Assembly: GCA_905221605.1 (NCBI GenBank)
Contig: CAJNDS010002290.1
Location: 1,043,501-1,107,500, forward strand
Origin: Symbiodinium natans
Taxonomy: Eukaryota > Sar > Dinophyceae > Suessiales > Symbiodiniaceae
Direction: 5' to 3'
DNA: 64,000 nt
Shown: piece by piece, positions 1-11,812 of the stretch
Layout of the letters: the number at the start of each line of letters is the position of its first letter
Position numbering within the stretch: the stretch's first letter is position 1
Translations under genes and position numbers: made by a program
Notes under the pieces: model-generated
What the model was told of the DNA's origin: nothing
Seen by the model: the letters and a program-made list of their open reading frames with translations, nothing else
The model's database searches: none

Positions 1-2
1 TC

Positions 3-1174
3 CCGGCGCTTTGTGTTGCATGCGGCGAAGGTCATGTGGAAGTTGTGCGTCTTCTACTGGAGGCACTGGCTGACGTCCACCAGGCAGCCAGACGCCGCGG
101 CACAGCACTCACACTCGCGTCTGAAGCTGGACATGTAGAAGTTGCACGTCTGCTCTTGGAGGCTGCTGCCGTGGAATTATGTGACCTCGATGCACCTCTC
201 GTCCACGCGTCGACTGACGGTTGGGTGGGTGTCGTTCGCCTGCTTCTGGATGCCAGGGCCTCTCCGAATCCCGCAGATGACGGGCCAGGCTACACAGCTT
301 TGATCGGCGCATGCTGTGAAGGCCACGTGGACGTTGTGCGCTATCTTTTGGAGGCTCGTGCAGAAACGGACACGAAAGACAGCTCAGGCTACACGGCCAT
401 CACGCGTGCTTGCGGCAGAGGCCACACGAACGTTGTCAGTTTGCTTCTTGGTGCTGGTGCAGACAAAGACTCAGCTGGTCCCGGTGGTTTCACACCCCTC
501 ATGAGCGCGTCTCATGAAGGCCACGAGGAGGTTGTGAAACTACTGCTGGAGCCCGGGCACAATTTTTTGTTCAGGCTAAGTATCCACGATTTCATGTATG
601 TTCCTAAATCGGGGTTTCCGAAGTTAGGGCCATCCTTATTTGAGTCCTGATTATTTTAGGGGAATCCTACTAGTTGGGGATCTTTATTGGGCGTCCCCCT
701 CCCAAATGTATTCCTTTACAGCGCGGCAGTCGAAAGCATAGTGGGAGTAGTGTACTGGACATGCCGCAAAGCCTACGCGCGATATTGCATAAGTTGCAGT
801 ATGCAGCCGCCTGCCCTTCCGGGGTTAACTCTAAACCCTAAACCCTACACCCTCGACTCTAAGGACGCTGGCGCCAACAAATCGCTGGTAAGCTCGCACG
901 GTTTCACGGCTTTGGCCTTCGCGAGGGGGCGTGAGAGTATGGTCGTGAGGCTCCTCCTTGAGAAACTTGGTAGCCCACTGGTACCCTTGTTGCCCTTTTT
1001 TTGGCACTAGTTTCCTTTGTAAAGTACCTTATAACCCCTAAACCCTAAGCCCTAAACCCCTAAACACCAAACAGGGGTGCCTTTATAATAATGTGGTTGC
1101 TGGGCTACCAAGGACAAACTGAGGCTACGAGCGTCCGTGCACCGAGCCTTCAAAGGAAGCGGAAAGGAGTCTGA
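3..1174 (+). CDS. Ankyrin-repeat protein, 3' part (5' end outside window)
   Basis: Seen: a frame open from the window edge encodes consecutive ankyrin repeats of about 33 residues (G-H-V-E-V-V-R-L-L-L-E-A type helices, then A-D-x-x-x-x-x-x-G-x-T-A-L turns). At least five repeats lie in exon 1. Proposed exons: 3-548, 864-969, 1113-1174. Intron 1 (549-863) starts GA and ends AG; removing it turns ...VVKLLL into DAGANKSLVSSHGFTALA, a textbook repeat junction. Intron 2 (970-1112) is a GT-AG inverted-repeat introner; removing it keeps the frame to a TGA at 1172-1174, giving a short basic tail ending QRKRKGV. Both acceptors are AG|G. Without splicing, exon 1 reads into a tail rich in F/S with no repeat character. 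Role: ankyrin arrays bind proteins; the partner is unknown. Confidence is high for the family, moderate for the last exon. Confidence 0.8.
970..1112 (+). mobile_element. Introner, family A (GGTAGCCCA inverted termini), acting as an intron
   Basis: The left end GGTAGCCCACTGGTACCC and right end TGGGCTACCAAG are inverted repeats. GT of the left terminus is the donor and AG of the right terminus is the acceptor. Removal joins codon G969 to GA1113-1114 and keeps the ankyrin frame open. It contains a short AAACCCCTAAACCC tract. The same termini occur at 24191-24429, 26062-26164 and 46448-46488. Confidence 0.7.
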
Positions 1175-1926
1175 GGATTTAGGGTTTAGGGTTTAGGGCT
1201 TAGGGTTTAGGGTTAGGGTTTAGTGTTTAGGGTTTAGGGCATGATTCGTATACCATAGGCACAGTATAGTCCTGAATAGTGTTCGTGTCAATCAGCTGTT
1301 TACTCAGACCCTTGGAGGTTTAGCTCGTGATGTCGACCGGATCATGTTTGTAGCTTCTTATGCAGCACGCGCGAACCTAAACCCTAAACCCTAAACCCTA
1401 AACCCTAAACCTCTGAGCCCATAGCTCTAAACCCAATAGGCGCTTCGGGTTTACGGCAACCACGCTGGACCCCTATGCCCTATGTGGGGGATTCTTCCGA
1501 AATCAGGGCCCTCTTTTAGGTACTATAAATCACGAATTGAATATATTGTACGAACGGAATAACTTGTTTTTATAACCGCGCGGGCATCATCTTTTTGTTT
1601 ATGCGCGTGTGCATTCGTTAGCTCTGTATAACAAGCAGGTTACCTTGAAAGATCATCATAATCTCACGCTACGAAAGTAACGGCGACTGAACGCAACATT
1701 CTATTTTTCTACTAGAAGTGACTTCATTGTTTAGAAGCCCTAGTCTATGACAGACCCCTGCCCGCACATAGGTGTTTCCCAAGGCTGAAGGCCCAGCCGC
1801 AAAAGGAAAGTCAACTTTGGAGAATCAGTATGGCAACTATATCCCTGAGCACAGCGCAACTAGTCTAGAAAACTAGAAAACCCAAAGTCCGAAGCCTGAA
1901 CCTAGGCTGGTAGTGGTGGTAGTTGG

Positions 1927-2000
1927 GTGGGGGTGGGGGTGGGGGTGGGTGGGTGGGGGTGGAGTTGGGGGTGGGGGTGGGGGTGGGGGTGGGGTGGGGA
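1927..2000 (+). repeat. GGGGGT hexamer microsatellite
   Basis: Repeated TGGGGG/GTGGGGG units interrupted by GTGGGTGG and GGAGTT. It is purely a simple repeat; open frames across it are low complexity. Confidence 0.85.
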
Positions 2001-2140
2001 GCTCCCAAACACACGAGGCCGCGTGCCAATATTAATTGCTTGTAACAGAGCCGCGGCCCGCACACGCGACATACCCCGTTACAGAGGGTATGTATCAATG
2101 GCCGGGGTTTTGCGACAGACCTGTTTGTTGTTGTCTGCAG

Positions 2141-2332
2141 GTTCCAAGTCTTGCTTATCGGCGGGTAAGCGTTCGTAAGTTTCAAGAAGCAAATGTATGT
2201 ATCCCTGAATTTGAAACCCCTTAAACTCTTAAAGGCTGAGTATGTGGAGTGGTTCCAAGTCTTGCTTATCGGGGGGTTAAGTGTTCGTGAATTTCAAGAA
2301 GCTGTGAGGGTTCCAGGTCTTGCTTGTCGCGG
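2141..2332 (+). repeat. Three diverged direct copies of a TTCCAAGTCTTGCTTATCGG segment
   Basis: TTCCAAGTCTTGCTTATCGG begins near 2141 and again near 2253. A diverged copy, TTCCAGGTCTTGCTTGTCG, begins near 2310. The first two continue with a similar GTAAG(C/T)GTTCGTRARTTTCAAGAAG block, so the unit is about 50 bp at irregular spacing. Confidence 0.7.
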
Positions 2333-3050
2333 CCAACCCTGCGTAAGCAACGTGCACCCCAAATAGACGCATTATCGTCCTACCCCAATGCGTCCTGAGA
2401 CCCGTTTTTTGTGCATGTATATGTATATATAATATCATATAATATAATCGAATATCATATACATGATACGAACATGCGCGTGACAGAGGTCTGCAACAAG
2501 CCGGGCGATACAGAGGTCTGTAACAGGTGGGCGCGGGCGCGGGCCGCGACAACCGGGGATTTAGGCGCAGGGCCACGAATGAGCCGAAATCCCCGAAACC
2601 CCAAGACCTACAGGAATATAAACTTCGAGCCCTAAGCCCTGACCGATAGGAATGTAAACTTCAAGCCCCAAGCCCTGAAAGCCTGGATAACGCGCATAAA
2701 CGCCCAAGCCCCAACAACCCCGCAAATCCCTAAACCCCATAAGTCCACAGATCCTAAGTCCCACAAGCTCCAAGCCCCTAAACTCTAAACCCTAAACCCT
2801 AAACCCTAAACCCTAAGTTCCCTGACACGCTGCATAAACTCTCAAGCCGTTTAAAGCTCCGTAGGCCCAGGCCCCGACACCGTAAACCCCCACCAACCCA
2901 TCAACCCTAACTCAAAACCCTTCAGGCCCTAAACCCCCCAACCCCCTCCCCCCCCCCCCCCGCCCCAAACCCCAAACCCTAAACCCTAACCCTAAACCCC
3001 AAAACCCCAAACCCTAAGCCCAAAACGCCCCCTTCGCATGTGCAAAACAG

Positions 3051-3129
3051 GTCGAGCTGGTCGGGGACCGGCTGCGGTACGACCGCATCGCCGGCACCGG
3101 CGCCGGCCCGGACTCTGGTTGGGTGGTCG
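3051..3129 (+). CDS. Candidate exon with a GTG..PDSGWV motif
   Basis: Follows ...AAAACAG|G and ends before a GC donor. It encodes VELVGDRLRYDRIAG then TGAGPDSGWVVG. The R-Y-x-R-I-x-G-T-G-x-x-P-D-S-G-W-V pattern resembles a short motif I associate with many dinoflagellate proteins (established only in my memory, not searched). GC-rich and codon-like, unlike its flanks. It is part of an unidentified gene; neighbouring exons were not linked. Confidence 0.45.
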
Positions 3130-4900
3130 GCTCAGGTTTTTTTTTTTTTTTTTTTTGGGGGGGGGGGGCTAGGGGTTTAGGGTTTAGGGTTTAGGGTTTA
3201 GGGTTTGGGGTTTAGGGTTCACGCTGTAGGGTGTAGGGTGTAGAGTGTATAGGGTTTAGGGTGGTTTAGGGTGGTTTAGGGTGGTTTAGGTTTTGGCTCA
3301 AGTTTTTGTTTCTTGGTCTCGGAAGGGAACAGGGGGGAGGCTTCGGGAGATTCACTGCAGCTGGCTCAGATTGAGGGTCTAGGGTTTAGGGTTTTTCTGG
3401 GACATTTGCAGGGCTCTTGTTCAGAGTCCTAAGTATGCGTTGCCGGAATAGGGCTAAGAACTGAACCCTAAACCTAAACCCAGGAACCCAGGTGGTTTCG
3501 ACTACACAAGCCCTGAGCACTGAGAAGCCAAACCCTGAACCCTGAGCCCTGCCCCCCCAAACGCTGAACCCTACACCCTAAACCTAGAACTCGAAACCCC
3601 GAACCGTAAACTCTGAGCCCTAAACCCTACGGCTGGGACGCAGTGGCTGGAGGAGCTGCACCAGCATTGAAGTCACACATGTCGGGACAGACTACCATGG
3701 CAGCAGGGGGCGGCTTGACCTACTGTCTCCAAAGTGGCCCTAAACCCTAAACCCTAAACCCTAAACCCTAAACCCTAAACCCGATCGGCGGTGGTGCACC
3801 ACCTGGAGGATGGCCTGCAGGGGATCTTTGATCCCGAACTGGCCTCCCCCAACGCCACAAGATCTGCCGAGATATGACATGGTCAATTTCATCGTGAGCC
3901 CTAAACCCTAAACCCTAAACCCTAAACCCTAAACCCTAAACCCTAAACCCTAAACCCTAAACCCTAAACCCTACAACCCCAAACTCTAAACCCTATACAC
4001 CCTAAACCCAGAACCCTAAACCACTAGGCCGAAGCTGTTTTTGGGGTCTTGAGCCTTCAGCTCTCCCCTGAGAGAAAGTAACCTTCAGACCTTCAAGCAC
4101 CGGCTTATAGGAATGTTAAGGTTTACCATTCAGAACCTCTCCAAACCCTAAACCCTAAACGCTAAACCCTAAACCCTAAACCCTAAACCCTAAACCCCAA
4201 TGTGTGGTGGGTTCTTGGGTCCACTTGAACCCCTCAAGCCTAGGCCGTCAACCCAAAGCCCTACAACCACTTAGAGGTTCAGGGTTTAGGGGTTCAGGGT
4301 TTATGGTTTAGGGTTAGGGTTTAGGGTTTAGGGTTTAGGGATTCAGGGTTTAAGGTTTAGGGTGTAAGGTTTAGGGTTCAGGGTTCAGGGTCTAGGGTTT
4401 AGGGTTAGGATTTAGTTGGGAACTAGGACCCAAGGTGGGTCCTTATCCTCCTAAACCCTAAACCCTAAACCCTAAACCCTAAACCCTAAACCCTAAACCC
4501 CTCAACCGGTACGATGCTTTTGTTTAGGACTCCGGGACCTGGGAAGGAAGCTCCAGGGGCCCTGCGAAGTCTGATGTTGAGGAGGTCAAGTCGAGGCGAG
4601 ATGATGAACTTGTTAGTTTAGTAACATATGTGTTGTTGTGTGTATGTATGTATGTAGGTAGGTATGTATGTATGTATATATGGTGAGGTCTCTAGAAAAG
4701 GGGCCCTTTCTTGGGGGGGGTACCCCATGTAAGAGGGCCGCCGAAATAATAAGGACGCCAGTACGGACCACAATGAATTCAGAGAACTCACCGTATACAT
4801 ATGTACACACACGCACATAGTATTGGTGTTTAGGGGTGGTGGCTTCGGTGTTTGCTGGAGCTTCCAGGATTTTTGGGGTGCCGGGGAAAGCGTTGCTCAG
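3130..4900. repeat. Telomeric tracts in both orientations, poly-T/poly-G junction
   Basis: TTTAGGG tracts at about 3175-3215 and 4286-4340; CCCTAAA tracts at about 3738-3783, 3900-3972, 4144-4198, 4450-4500. A T-run abutting a G-run lies at 3137-3169. Small possible frames (near 3795-3880 and 4540-4610) are too weak to call. A TATG/ATGT microsatellite lies at about 4638-4680. Confidence 0.6.
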
Positions 4901-4968
4901 GTCAGCGTCCGCCTGGGACGAAAGGAGCTTCTCGTGACGGCGCCCAAGCAGATCTCTGTCTTTCTTGA
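4901..4968 (+). CDS. Candidate exon, unknown protein
   Basis: Acceptor GCTCAG|G, then a 68-nt frame encoding VSVRLGRKELLVTAPKQISVFL, and a GC donor (GA|GCGGGG). Alternating hydrophobic and charged residues look like a beta-rich domain. The family is not recognised. Isolated between telomeric-repeat DNA. Confidence 0.35.
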
Positions 4969-7168
4969 GCGGGGGTCTAGGGCTTAGGGCTTAGGGAGTG
5001 AAGCTTAAATGGATCATGGGTTTTCAGTAGGAGTTCTGGTAGTTAGGGCTTACCTACTGGTTCTTGGTAATTTTGTAGGGAATCAGAGATTAGTAATGTC
5101 CTATAGAATCCACTAAAGGGTATACCTAGGGGGATTTCATGTGCCGAATTCCCTCATTCCCTACGAAGAACCAGTAGGCTACGAGTCCTTCCAAAGAATT
5201 CAGGGCTTAGGGTTAGCCTTAAACTACATTGAAGTACCTGGCCCCTTCGGGAGTGAATTTCGTCCCCAAACTTAGGCCTACAGGCTTAAAGGGTTTTGGG
5301 AACAGTCCCCCGAAACCCTAAACCCGAAACCCTAAACCCTAGACCCTAGACCCTAGACCCTAAACCCTAAACCCTAAACCCTCCAAGGCCGGCAGATGTG
5401 AAACCTCCACGAAATGGCTGGCGCGTTCTGCACAAGGACCTCGGATGGACTGGTAAAACGGTTTAGGGTTTAGGGTTTAGGGTTTAGGGTTTAGGGTTCT
5501 AAGATTCAGCAAACCAATACCCTCTAAACCCTAATATTCAAAACCCTAAAACCCTAAAACCCTATAGTAAAACCCACACCCTAGAACGCTAAACCCTGAA
5601 AAAAGTATGTATGGGGGCTGCAGGGTTTAGCATCCAGGGGGGTTCATGAGGACCAGGGCACGAGACGTGAAGAAGAATCAACGCACCCTGCCCGTAGCAA
5701 ACTCAAGTCCCCGAACCCTTCATCGTAAACGGCTTAGGATGTAGGGTTTAGGCCTGAACCATTTCCTCACAGGGCTACTACGAGGGTATTTAGGGTTCAG
5801 GGCTTTAGATTTTAAGGGGCTTCAGGACCTTTAGTTTTAGGTTGTCTAGAAGTCCCGGGTATTAGGCCTCTTGCAATCTTCGAGGAACATTTAGCAAGAC
5901 TGAAGGTTCTCAACCTTCTCAAACCTGGGCTCTCATCACCACCCTCTCACCCTATCGACTTTCTTAGGGTTCGGGGTTTGGAGGGATTGGGGGTTTAGGG
6001 TTTAGGATTTGGGGTTTAGGGTTTAGGACTGACCAAGACTCGTACCCCGATAAGGTGGTACCCCTGAAGGTTCCCCTTAATATGCTCCTCATGTGGCCCT
6101 GACATTCCCTTAGGCCCTTAGGGATCCAAGCAACCCTAAACCCTAAACCCTAAACCCTAAACCCTAAACCCTAAACCCTAAACCCTAAACCCCAAACCCA
6201 AGGGTACAACCTTAAGGGTCCCAGGTGGAACTTCTAGATGGAAGTGGTTGCCTACGCGCATATAAAAGTGCGTTCGCGAAGGTTCTACCCTAAACCCCAA
6301 ACCCCAAACCCTGAACCCTGAACCCTAAACCCTAAACCCTAAACCCTAAACCCTTAACCCTAAACCCTAAACCCTAAACCCCAAACCCTAAACCCCTTCC
6401 TTGGGCTCCTTAGTTGGGACTGAGGAGCGCAAGGGAACGCGTAGAACCGCGGCTTCCGCTTTTCTTTTGGATCCTGCTTCTGTGCAGCATCAGGTCTCAG
6501 CAGCCAAAGACATCCTTAGGGTGTAGGGTTTAGGGTTTAGGGTTTTAGGGTTTTAGGGTTTTAGGGTTTAGGGTTAACGAAAGCAAGCCCAGCCATGATC
6601 TCCACCCTGAGTTCCCAGATCCTTGACTCCAAAAACGATTCCCTGAACCCTAAACCCTAAACCCTAAACCCTAAACCCTAAACCCTATTATTACCCTCAA
6701 CCCTACATGACAAGCAACTCTTTGGGGTTTGGGGAGGGCCTCTTGGGAGCCTAAAAGGGTGTTTAGGGTTTAGGGTTTAGGGTTTAGGGGTGTAAACAGA
6801 AGCCCTGGTAGGGGGCTAAAGCCCACCGGGGTGCCATGCTTCCTGGGCCCGCTCGCCCCGATGACTCCGAAGGAGATATCAGCCTCTCCACGACTTAGGG
6901 CTTAGGGCTTAGGGCTTAGGGTTTAGGGTTTAGGGTTTAGGGTTTAGGGTTTAGGGTTTAGGGTTCAGGGTTCAGGGTTTAGGGTTTAGGGTGTTGGGTT
7001 TTGGGTTTAGGGCTTGGGGGGTTCGGAGCAGGGCCTTACTGAGTGTAGTTTCATGGGCCCTTGATATGGCCTGTAGCCTCCCTGAAAGGGTTCTGATGTA
7101 CGGGCCCTTCATGGTTTAGGGTTTAGGGTTTAGGGTTTAGGGTTTAGGGTTTAGGGTTTAGGGTTTTT
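4969..7168. repeat. Telomeric-tract-rich intergenic or intronic DNA
   Basis: Many TTTAGGG/CCCTAAA tracts (for example 5461-5498, 6133-6192, 6325-6395, 6645-6690, 6905-6990, 7110-7165). One weak coding-like frame lies at about 6425-6510 (ERKGTRRTAASAFLLDPASV). Otherwise nothing I can support apart from the inverted-repeat element listed separately. Confidence 0.55.
6051..6214 (+). mobile_element. Inverted-repeat element, family F, carrying an internal CCCTAAA array
   Basis: The left end AAGGTGGTACCCCTGAAGG and the right end CCAAGGGTACAACCTT are inverted repeats. The interior shares TTAATATGCTCCT..ATGTGGCCC with the copy at 62704-62803, which has no array. Here CCCTAAA units (about 6133-6195) replace the middle. 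Confidence 0.65.
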
Positions 7169-7330
7169 GTACTTGAAGGTTCATGGTACTTACTAACCAC
7201 TTATAACTGTACTTATAATAACCCTACTTATAATACCCCCCCAAAGGGCCTTTTTGGGGTTATCCCAATTAGAAGTAGGGTTATAAGCCCAGTTATGATT
7301 GGTTAGTAAGTACCATGAACCTCCAAGTAC
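7169..7330. mobile_element. MITE-like hairpin element, family B
   Basis: GTACTTGAAGGTTCATGG begins the element and CCATGAACCTCCAAGTAC ends it. Inverted repeats continue inward (TACTTACTAACCA / TGGTTAGTAAGTA). A diverged second copy is at 35439-35583, so this is a dispersed family and not a local hairpin. Confidence 0.8.
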
Positions 7331-7435
7331 AGGCTGTACGTAACTATGAGTCTGCAGGAGTCCCAGAGTTGAGGGTTTTGTAGTTTAGGGTTTCTGGACA
7401 TTCGGAGCCTCTGGAGTTTGGAGTCTGCTTTGAGT

Positions 7436-7544
7436 TTAGGGTTTAGGGTTTAGGGTTTAGGGTTTAGGGTTTAGGGTTTAGGGTTTAGGGTTTAGGTTTA
7501 GGGTTTAGGGTTTAGGGTTTAGGGTTTAGGGTTTAGGGTTTAGC
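7436..7544 (+). repeat. Interstitial telomeric array (TTTAGGG)n
   Basis: About 15 near-perfect TTTAGGG units with one 6-bp unit (TTTAGG), starting after TTTGAG. Confidence 0.9.
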
Positions 7545-7619
7545 TTCAGATTTAGCGAAGCACCTGACAGGCTTGGTGCCAGGATTTTTGTTGGGGGTGA
7601 GGCTTCAGGGTTCAGGGTC

Positions 7620-7698
7620 TTGTTCATGTCTCTCCGCCATGCGATGAATAGCCCTTCCTTGCCTCCCACCTGCTGGATCAACTTGATGATGTCCCATT
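7620..7698 (-). CDS. Weak candidate exon on the minus strand
   Basis: On the minus strand an ATTACAG acceptor precedes a frame reading WDIIKLIQQVGGKEGLFIAW then RRDM. The plus strand is also open here (HAMNSPSLPPTCWINLMM), so the strand is uncertain. Family not recognised. Confidence 0.25.
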
Positions 7699-7869
7699 CT
7701 GTAATACAAATTCGGGTTTCAAGTTGGGGCGTGCACCCTAAACCCTTAAACACATGTAACAGCAACCTGTTAACCCTGAACCCAATGAATCCTGAAAGCC
7801 CCAAGGCCTTAACCTACGCAAGCCCGAGCATGCAAAGAACGCCCGTTTGCCATGCTGTATCCGCCGGAG

Positions 7870-7937
7870 GAGTCGATGAACTTCACAAGTCTCTTAGAGA
7901 CCTGCGGTCCTACCTTGAGGTGCAGTTTGGCCAACAG
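7870..7937 (+). CDS. Candidate exon, coiled-coil-like
   Basis: The frame encodes VDELHKSLRDLRSYLEVQFG then QQ, bounded by AG|G (868-869) and a GC donor at 7938 (CAG|GCCAAG). Leucines at heptad spacing suggest a coiled coil. Another candidate coiled-coil exon lies 0.3 kb downstream and may belong to the same gene. Confidence 0.4.
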
Positions 7938-8033
7938 GCCAAGGGGATTTGCGAGCTGAATCCTGTCTCCCCACCCCTCTTCTCCCCACTTCCCACGCGG
8001 TCCACGCTTCCCCGTGTCTCCCGGAACGGCATT

Positions 8034-8056
8034 TTTTTTTGGGGGGGGGGGGGGGG
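8034..8056 (+). repeat. T-run joined to G-run
   Basis: T9 followed by about G15. The same T-then-G junction occurs at 3137-3169 and 28401-28430. Confidence 0.8.
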
Positions 8057-8239
8057 TGGAGGTGTTTGTACGGACAACCCTAAGTGCCCTAAACCCTGAA
8101 CCCTAAACTCAACCCGAACGCACGGAAAATAACCTAAACAGGGGTAGGTTGGACAAGGGTTATGTAGGGGATTTATAAGGGTCCATAATGAAGTATCTAG
8201 AATTTGAAATTCACGTTCAAACCTACGCCTGTAAACCCT

Positions 8240-8359
8240 AAGAAGCGTTACAGCGCTGTTGCTCCAAGCCCAAATCTCCATCCACGAAACTGTCATCTGT
8301 GTCGAGCGTCGCCAGGCCACTCTCTTGCAGGAGATGCGTCAGGAGATGCGTCAGGAGAT
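8240..8359 (+). CDS. Candidate exon with QEMR coiled-coil repeats
   Basis: The frame reads LLLQAQISIHETVICVERRQ, then ATLLQEMRQEMRQEMP. A 12-nt unit (CAGGAGATGCGT) is tandemly repeated about 2.7 times. The sequence is amphipathic and helical. The acceptor is uncertain (GAAG|C or TACAG|C). Confidence 0.35.
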
Positions 8360-8885
8360 GCCTCTCTGCCTTCTTTCAGATTTGGGGTTTCGGGGTTTGG
8401 GGGGTTTGGGGGTTTAGGGTTTAGGGGTTTTCCCTTAGCCTTCTTTTAGTTTTCGGACTTGGGGGGCTGCCGCACTCGTATCTTGAGAGGCCCTTGGCTT
8501 GTGTTCTTTTTTTCTGAAGATGTAGATTTTGGGCTTAGGGTTGAGGGTTCAGGGTTGAGGATTTAGGGCAATGAAGGATCACATTTGGGCAACTCTGACG
8601 ACCCCAAGCACGACAGCGCCTCCAACCTTCAAAAAAAGAGCCCGAAAGCCCGAGATTCTCAGGCCCGACCTACCCGCAACCGCCCCAAACCCCAGACCCT
8701 AAACACACCTCAGACATGCCAAAACCTAAACCCCAAACCCTAAACCTTCAGCCCTAAACCCTAGACACACCTCAGACATAAACCCTGAACCCTGAACCCC
8801 AAACCCCTAAACCCTGAACCCTAAAACCCTAAGCCCTAAACCCTAAACCCTAAGCCCAAAACCCTAAACGATTCATACCCATCAA

Positions 8886-8948
8886 GGAAGCCTCGGCCCG
8901 TCTTCGCGCGAGGGGACGCCTCCTTCCTCAAGCAAGGGCTTACCTCAA
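8886..8948 (+). CDS. Candidate exon, arginine-rich helix
   Basis: After ATCAAG|G the frame encodes EASARLRARGRLLPQARAYL. GC-rich and codon-like between telomeric DNA. Family unknown. Confidence 0.35.
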
Positions 8949-9403
8949 GAACCCAACAGCTGCGTTGTTTAGTGTTAGGGTTTAGGGTTCAGAGTTTAGG
9001 GTTTGGGGTTTAGGGTTTAGAGTTTAGGGTTTAGGGCTTAGGGTTTAGATTTAGTGTTTTCGGGCTAAGCATCGTATAGGGGGGGGGCTTTTAAAATAAG
9101 AACCTACAAACAAGTATGTTTCGGGTTTCTCAAGGTAGAGCTTACAGGGTTTGGGACTTAGCGTGAGGGTTTTTAGTGTTTGGGCACTTAGGGTTTAGGG
9201 GCTTAGGGCTTATAGGGGTTATGGTTTTGCATTTGGGCCTTTATGGTCTGAGATTCAAGTTTAGTATGGTGTTGCATTTGGAGCTCATGGGTTTTTGTTA
9301 CTTAGGTTTCGGTTCAGAGTTGCGGTTTGTGTTCGCATGCTTAGGTATGAGCCCTAAGCCCTAAGCCCCCCAAACCCTGAACCCTAAGCCTGCCCTGCCC
9401 AAG

Positions 9404-9525
9404 GCCGCCCACGATGTTTCCGAATGGACGGCGGCCGTACCCGTGGGTCGACCTTCGCACTTTTCCACGGCCCAAGGCGAGGCGTCCGAAGGGACCCTAT
9501 CGCCGCGAGGCTGCACGGTGGACAG
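9404..9525 (+). CDS. Candidate exon, unknown protein
   Basis: Acceptor CCCAAG|G and a GC donor at 9526 (GACAG|GC). The 122-nt frame encodes AAHDVSEWTAAVPVGRPSHF then STAQGEASEGTLSPRGCTVD. It matches the exon style seen in the channel gene (AG|G start, GC donor). No recognised domain. Confidence 0.45.
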
Positions 9526-11700
9526 GCTATAAATATTAGGGTTTAGAGTTTGGGGTGTAGGGGTTTAGGGTTTAGGGTTTCGGGTTTGGGCTTCAGGGTT
9601 TCGGGTTTAGGGTTTAGGGTTTAGGCGCGAACGTTCCCCAAAAGAAGGCCTAGAACTCAGACCCTGAAGCCCTACAAAGCTCGAAGAATACCCCGAAAGC
9701 CTTCCGAACCCTTCCGAACTTGAGGGTTCGTACTCTCTTGTTCGCTTTTCAGGGCATTGGGAGAAGTGAACACAGGCAGGCACTGAAGGCAACCAAGCGA
9801 GCCCCTTCGCTCGTGACTTGTGGGGATAAGGGCTTATCAGGGGGATGGATTGGGGTTGACACAGGCCTTCTCAGCCGCGGCCATGAATAGGTCTGAAGAG
9901 TGCATTCGTCAAAGCAGTTGAAGCCCTAAGTATTCGTGTGCCTGAATAGTATCTGAGAAGGTTTAGGGTTCAAGGTACTAAAGGCTCTACATGCCCTGCT
10001 TAGGGAGCAAGGGAAGTAGATGGACTAGCCTTCTTGTGCTGGCCCTTTCAGCGTAATTCAGCAACATGGTGACCCCCCAGGCCCCAATGCTAGCGCTAAA
10101 TACTCGTGATGTGCCATGAGCCTCAGAAAGAGCATGTTTACTATTATGGGGTGGGGGCCCTAAACCCTAAACCCTAAACCCGAAACCCTAAAGGGGGGCT
10201 TCAGGGGGAGGCGCCAGCCTGAATGGCATCCCCAAAGCTACTTACGAAGTCCCCCAATCCTCCAAGAAACACGAACACCCTGAAAAAACCCTAAACCCTA
10301 AACCCTAAACCCTAAACCCTAAACCCTAAACCCTAAACCCTAAACCCTAAACCCTAAACCCTAAACCCTAAACCCTAAACCCTCACCCCGACCACAAACA
10401 AAAGCTTCACGCAATCAGCTTAGCTGTGTGCTTAGACCCAAAGCCAACCCTGGTCAAGCCCCAGCGCCCTAAGCCTAAAACCCAAATCCCTAAAACCCGA
10501 AAGCGCCCTGAGCTCCAAAACCCTAAAACCCTCAAACCCTGAAACCCTAAGCCCCTTGCCCCAAGCACCCTAAACCCTAGAAAAGCTCTAAAACCCTAAG
10601 CCCCAAACCCCAAACCCCAAACCCTAAACCCTAAACCTATAAACCCTAAACCCCAAACCCTAAACCCTAAACCCCAAACACCCTCAAACCCTAAACACCC
10701 TCAAACCCCAAGTCCCCAGGAGAGGCCGCTTGGAGCTGGCCCGGTCCCACTCCTCCTTGAGCCGCTCCCACTCGCACGCGGAGCTTCCGACCCAGGAACT
10801 TTAGTAGGGTTTTTGGGGTTTAGGGTTTGGAGTTTAGGGTTTGGGGTTTAGGGCTAGGGTTTAGGGTTTAGGGTTTCGGGTTTAGGGCTAGGGTTTGGGA
10901 TATCCAGCTTTAGGAGCGAGGGGCTGCTTATGTTTTAAGGAAGCCCTTGATAACGTTCCGGAACCGAGATGTTCAACAATACATTCCATTTCGCAACCTT
11001 CAGGGTTCCTTTGGCCAAATTCTAGACTTGGGATCCTGGTGTAGTAGCTGTTAAGGTTTAGGGTTTAGGGTTTAGTGTTTAGGGTTTGGGGTTTAGGGTT
11101 CTTGTAGGGTTTGGGGGCGTTTCGTGGCTCCAGGGAGTCGAGTTGCAGAGTCTGAGCTGGTTAAGGTCTCCCTTCAACTACAGGGGCCAGCTCTCTCGAG
11201 GGTTTAGGGTCTAGGGTCTAGGGTTTAGGGTCTAGGGTTTAGGGTTGAGGGTTTAGGGTTTAGGGTTGAACCCTAGAAGCATCCTCCACACACCCCTATG
11301 ATGAAAAACACGTTGGGTCGCTCCTTCCATGGTGCCCCAAGCCACTCGTCAACAAACCCTGAACTCCAAAACCTCAAAGCCCTCAAGCCCCAAACGCCAA
11401 AAGCCCTAATCTAAATCCTAAACCCCTCAAGCTTGAAACCCCTACACGTTGCCTGCAAACTCTAGTTCTTGAACCAACCCTTATCCCGATACGGGCCCCC
11501 ACGGGCCCCCTACTGCACAAGCTACAATTTCAAGGGACTGCTCCCCCCCCCCCCTCCCCCTGCGAAAAAAGGAAACAAAATAAACAAAACACCTGTACCA
11601 GTTCGGGCCGGAGCCCTAAACCCCATCCCTTGTCCTTATGCCTAACAGGCCTCCTAAACCTTAAACCCTGATCCCTGAACCGCAAGAACCTCCAAATCCC

Positions 11701-11812
11701 CTTGGCTTCCTTCCGGCTGGCTCTTAGGGCTCTATAACCTTTTGGGTTTATTGTAGAAACTACAACAAGGAGCCTAAAAGTGAAACTAGGGGAGGTTCAG
11801 AAGTCAGCCAAG
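11701..11812 (+). mobile_element. Introner relative, family C (CTTGGC termini), tract-free copy
   Basis: CTTGGCTTCCTTCCGGCTGG..TAGGAGCC-type interior ending GTCAGCCAAG. It is closely similar to 17196-17368, which is spliced as an intron in the channel gene and contains a CCCTAAA array. This copy has no array and no recognisable flanking exon. Confidence 0.7.

Larger units (their letters stand above)
1175..3050. repeat. Telomere-heptamer-rich non-coding stretch
   Basis: Scattered TTTAGGG and CCCTAAA tracts (about 1185-1240, 1374-1412, 2775-2815, 2975-3020) in A+T-mixed unique DNA, a G-rich microsatellite and a poly-C tract near 2945-2962. No coding frame I can support. Confidence 0.6.
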
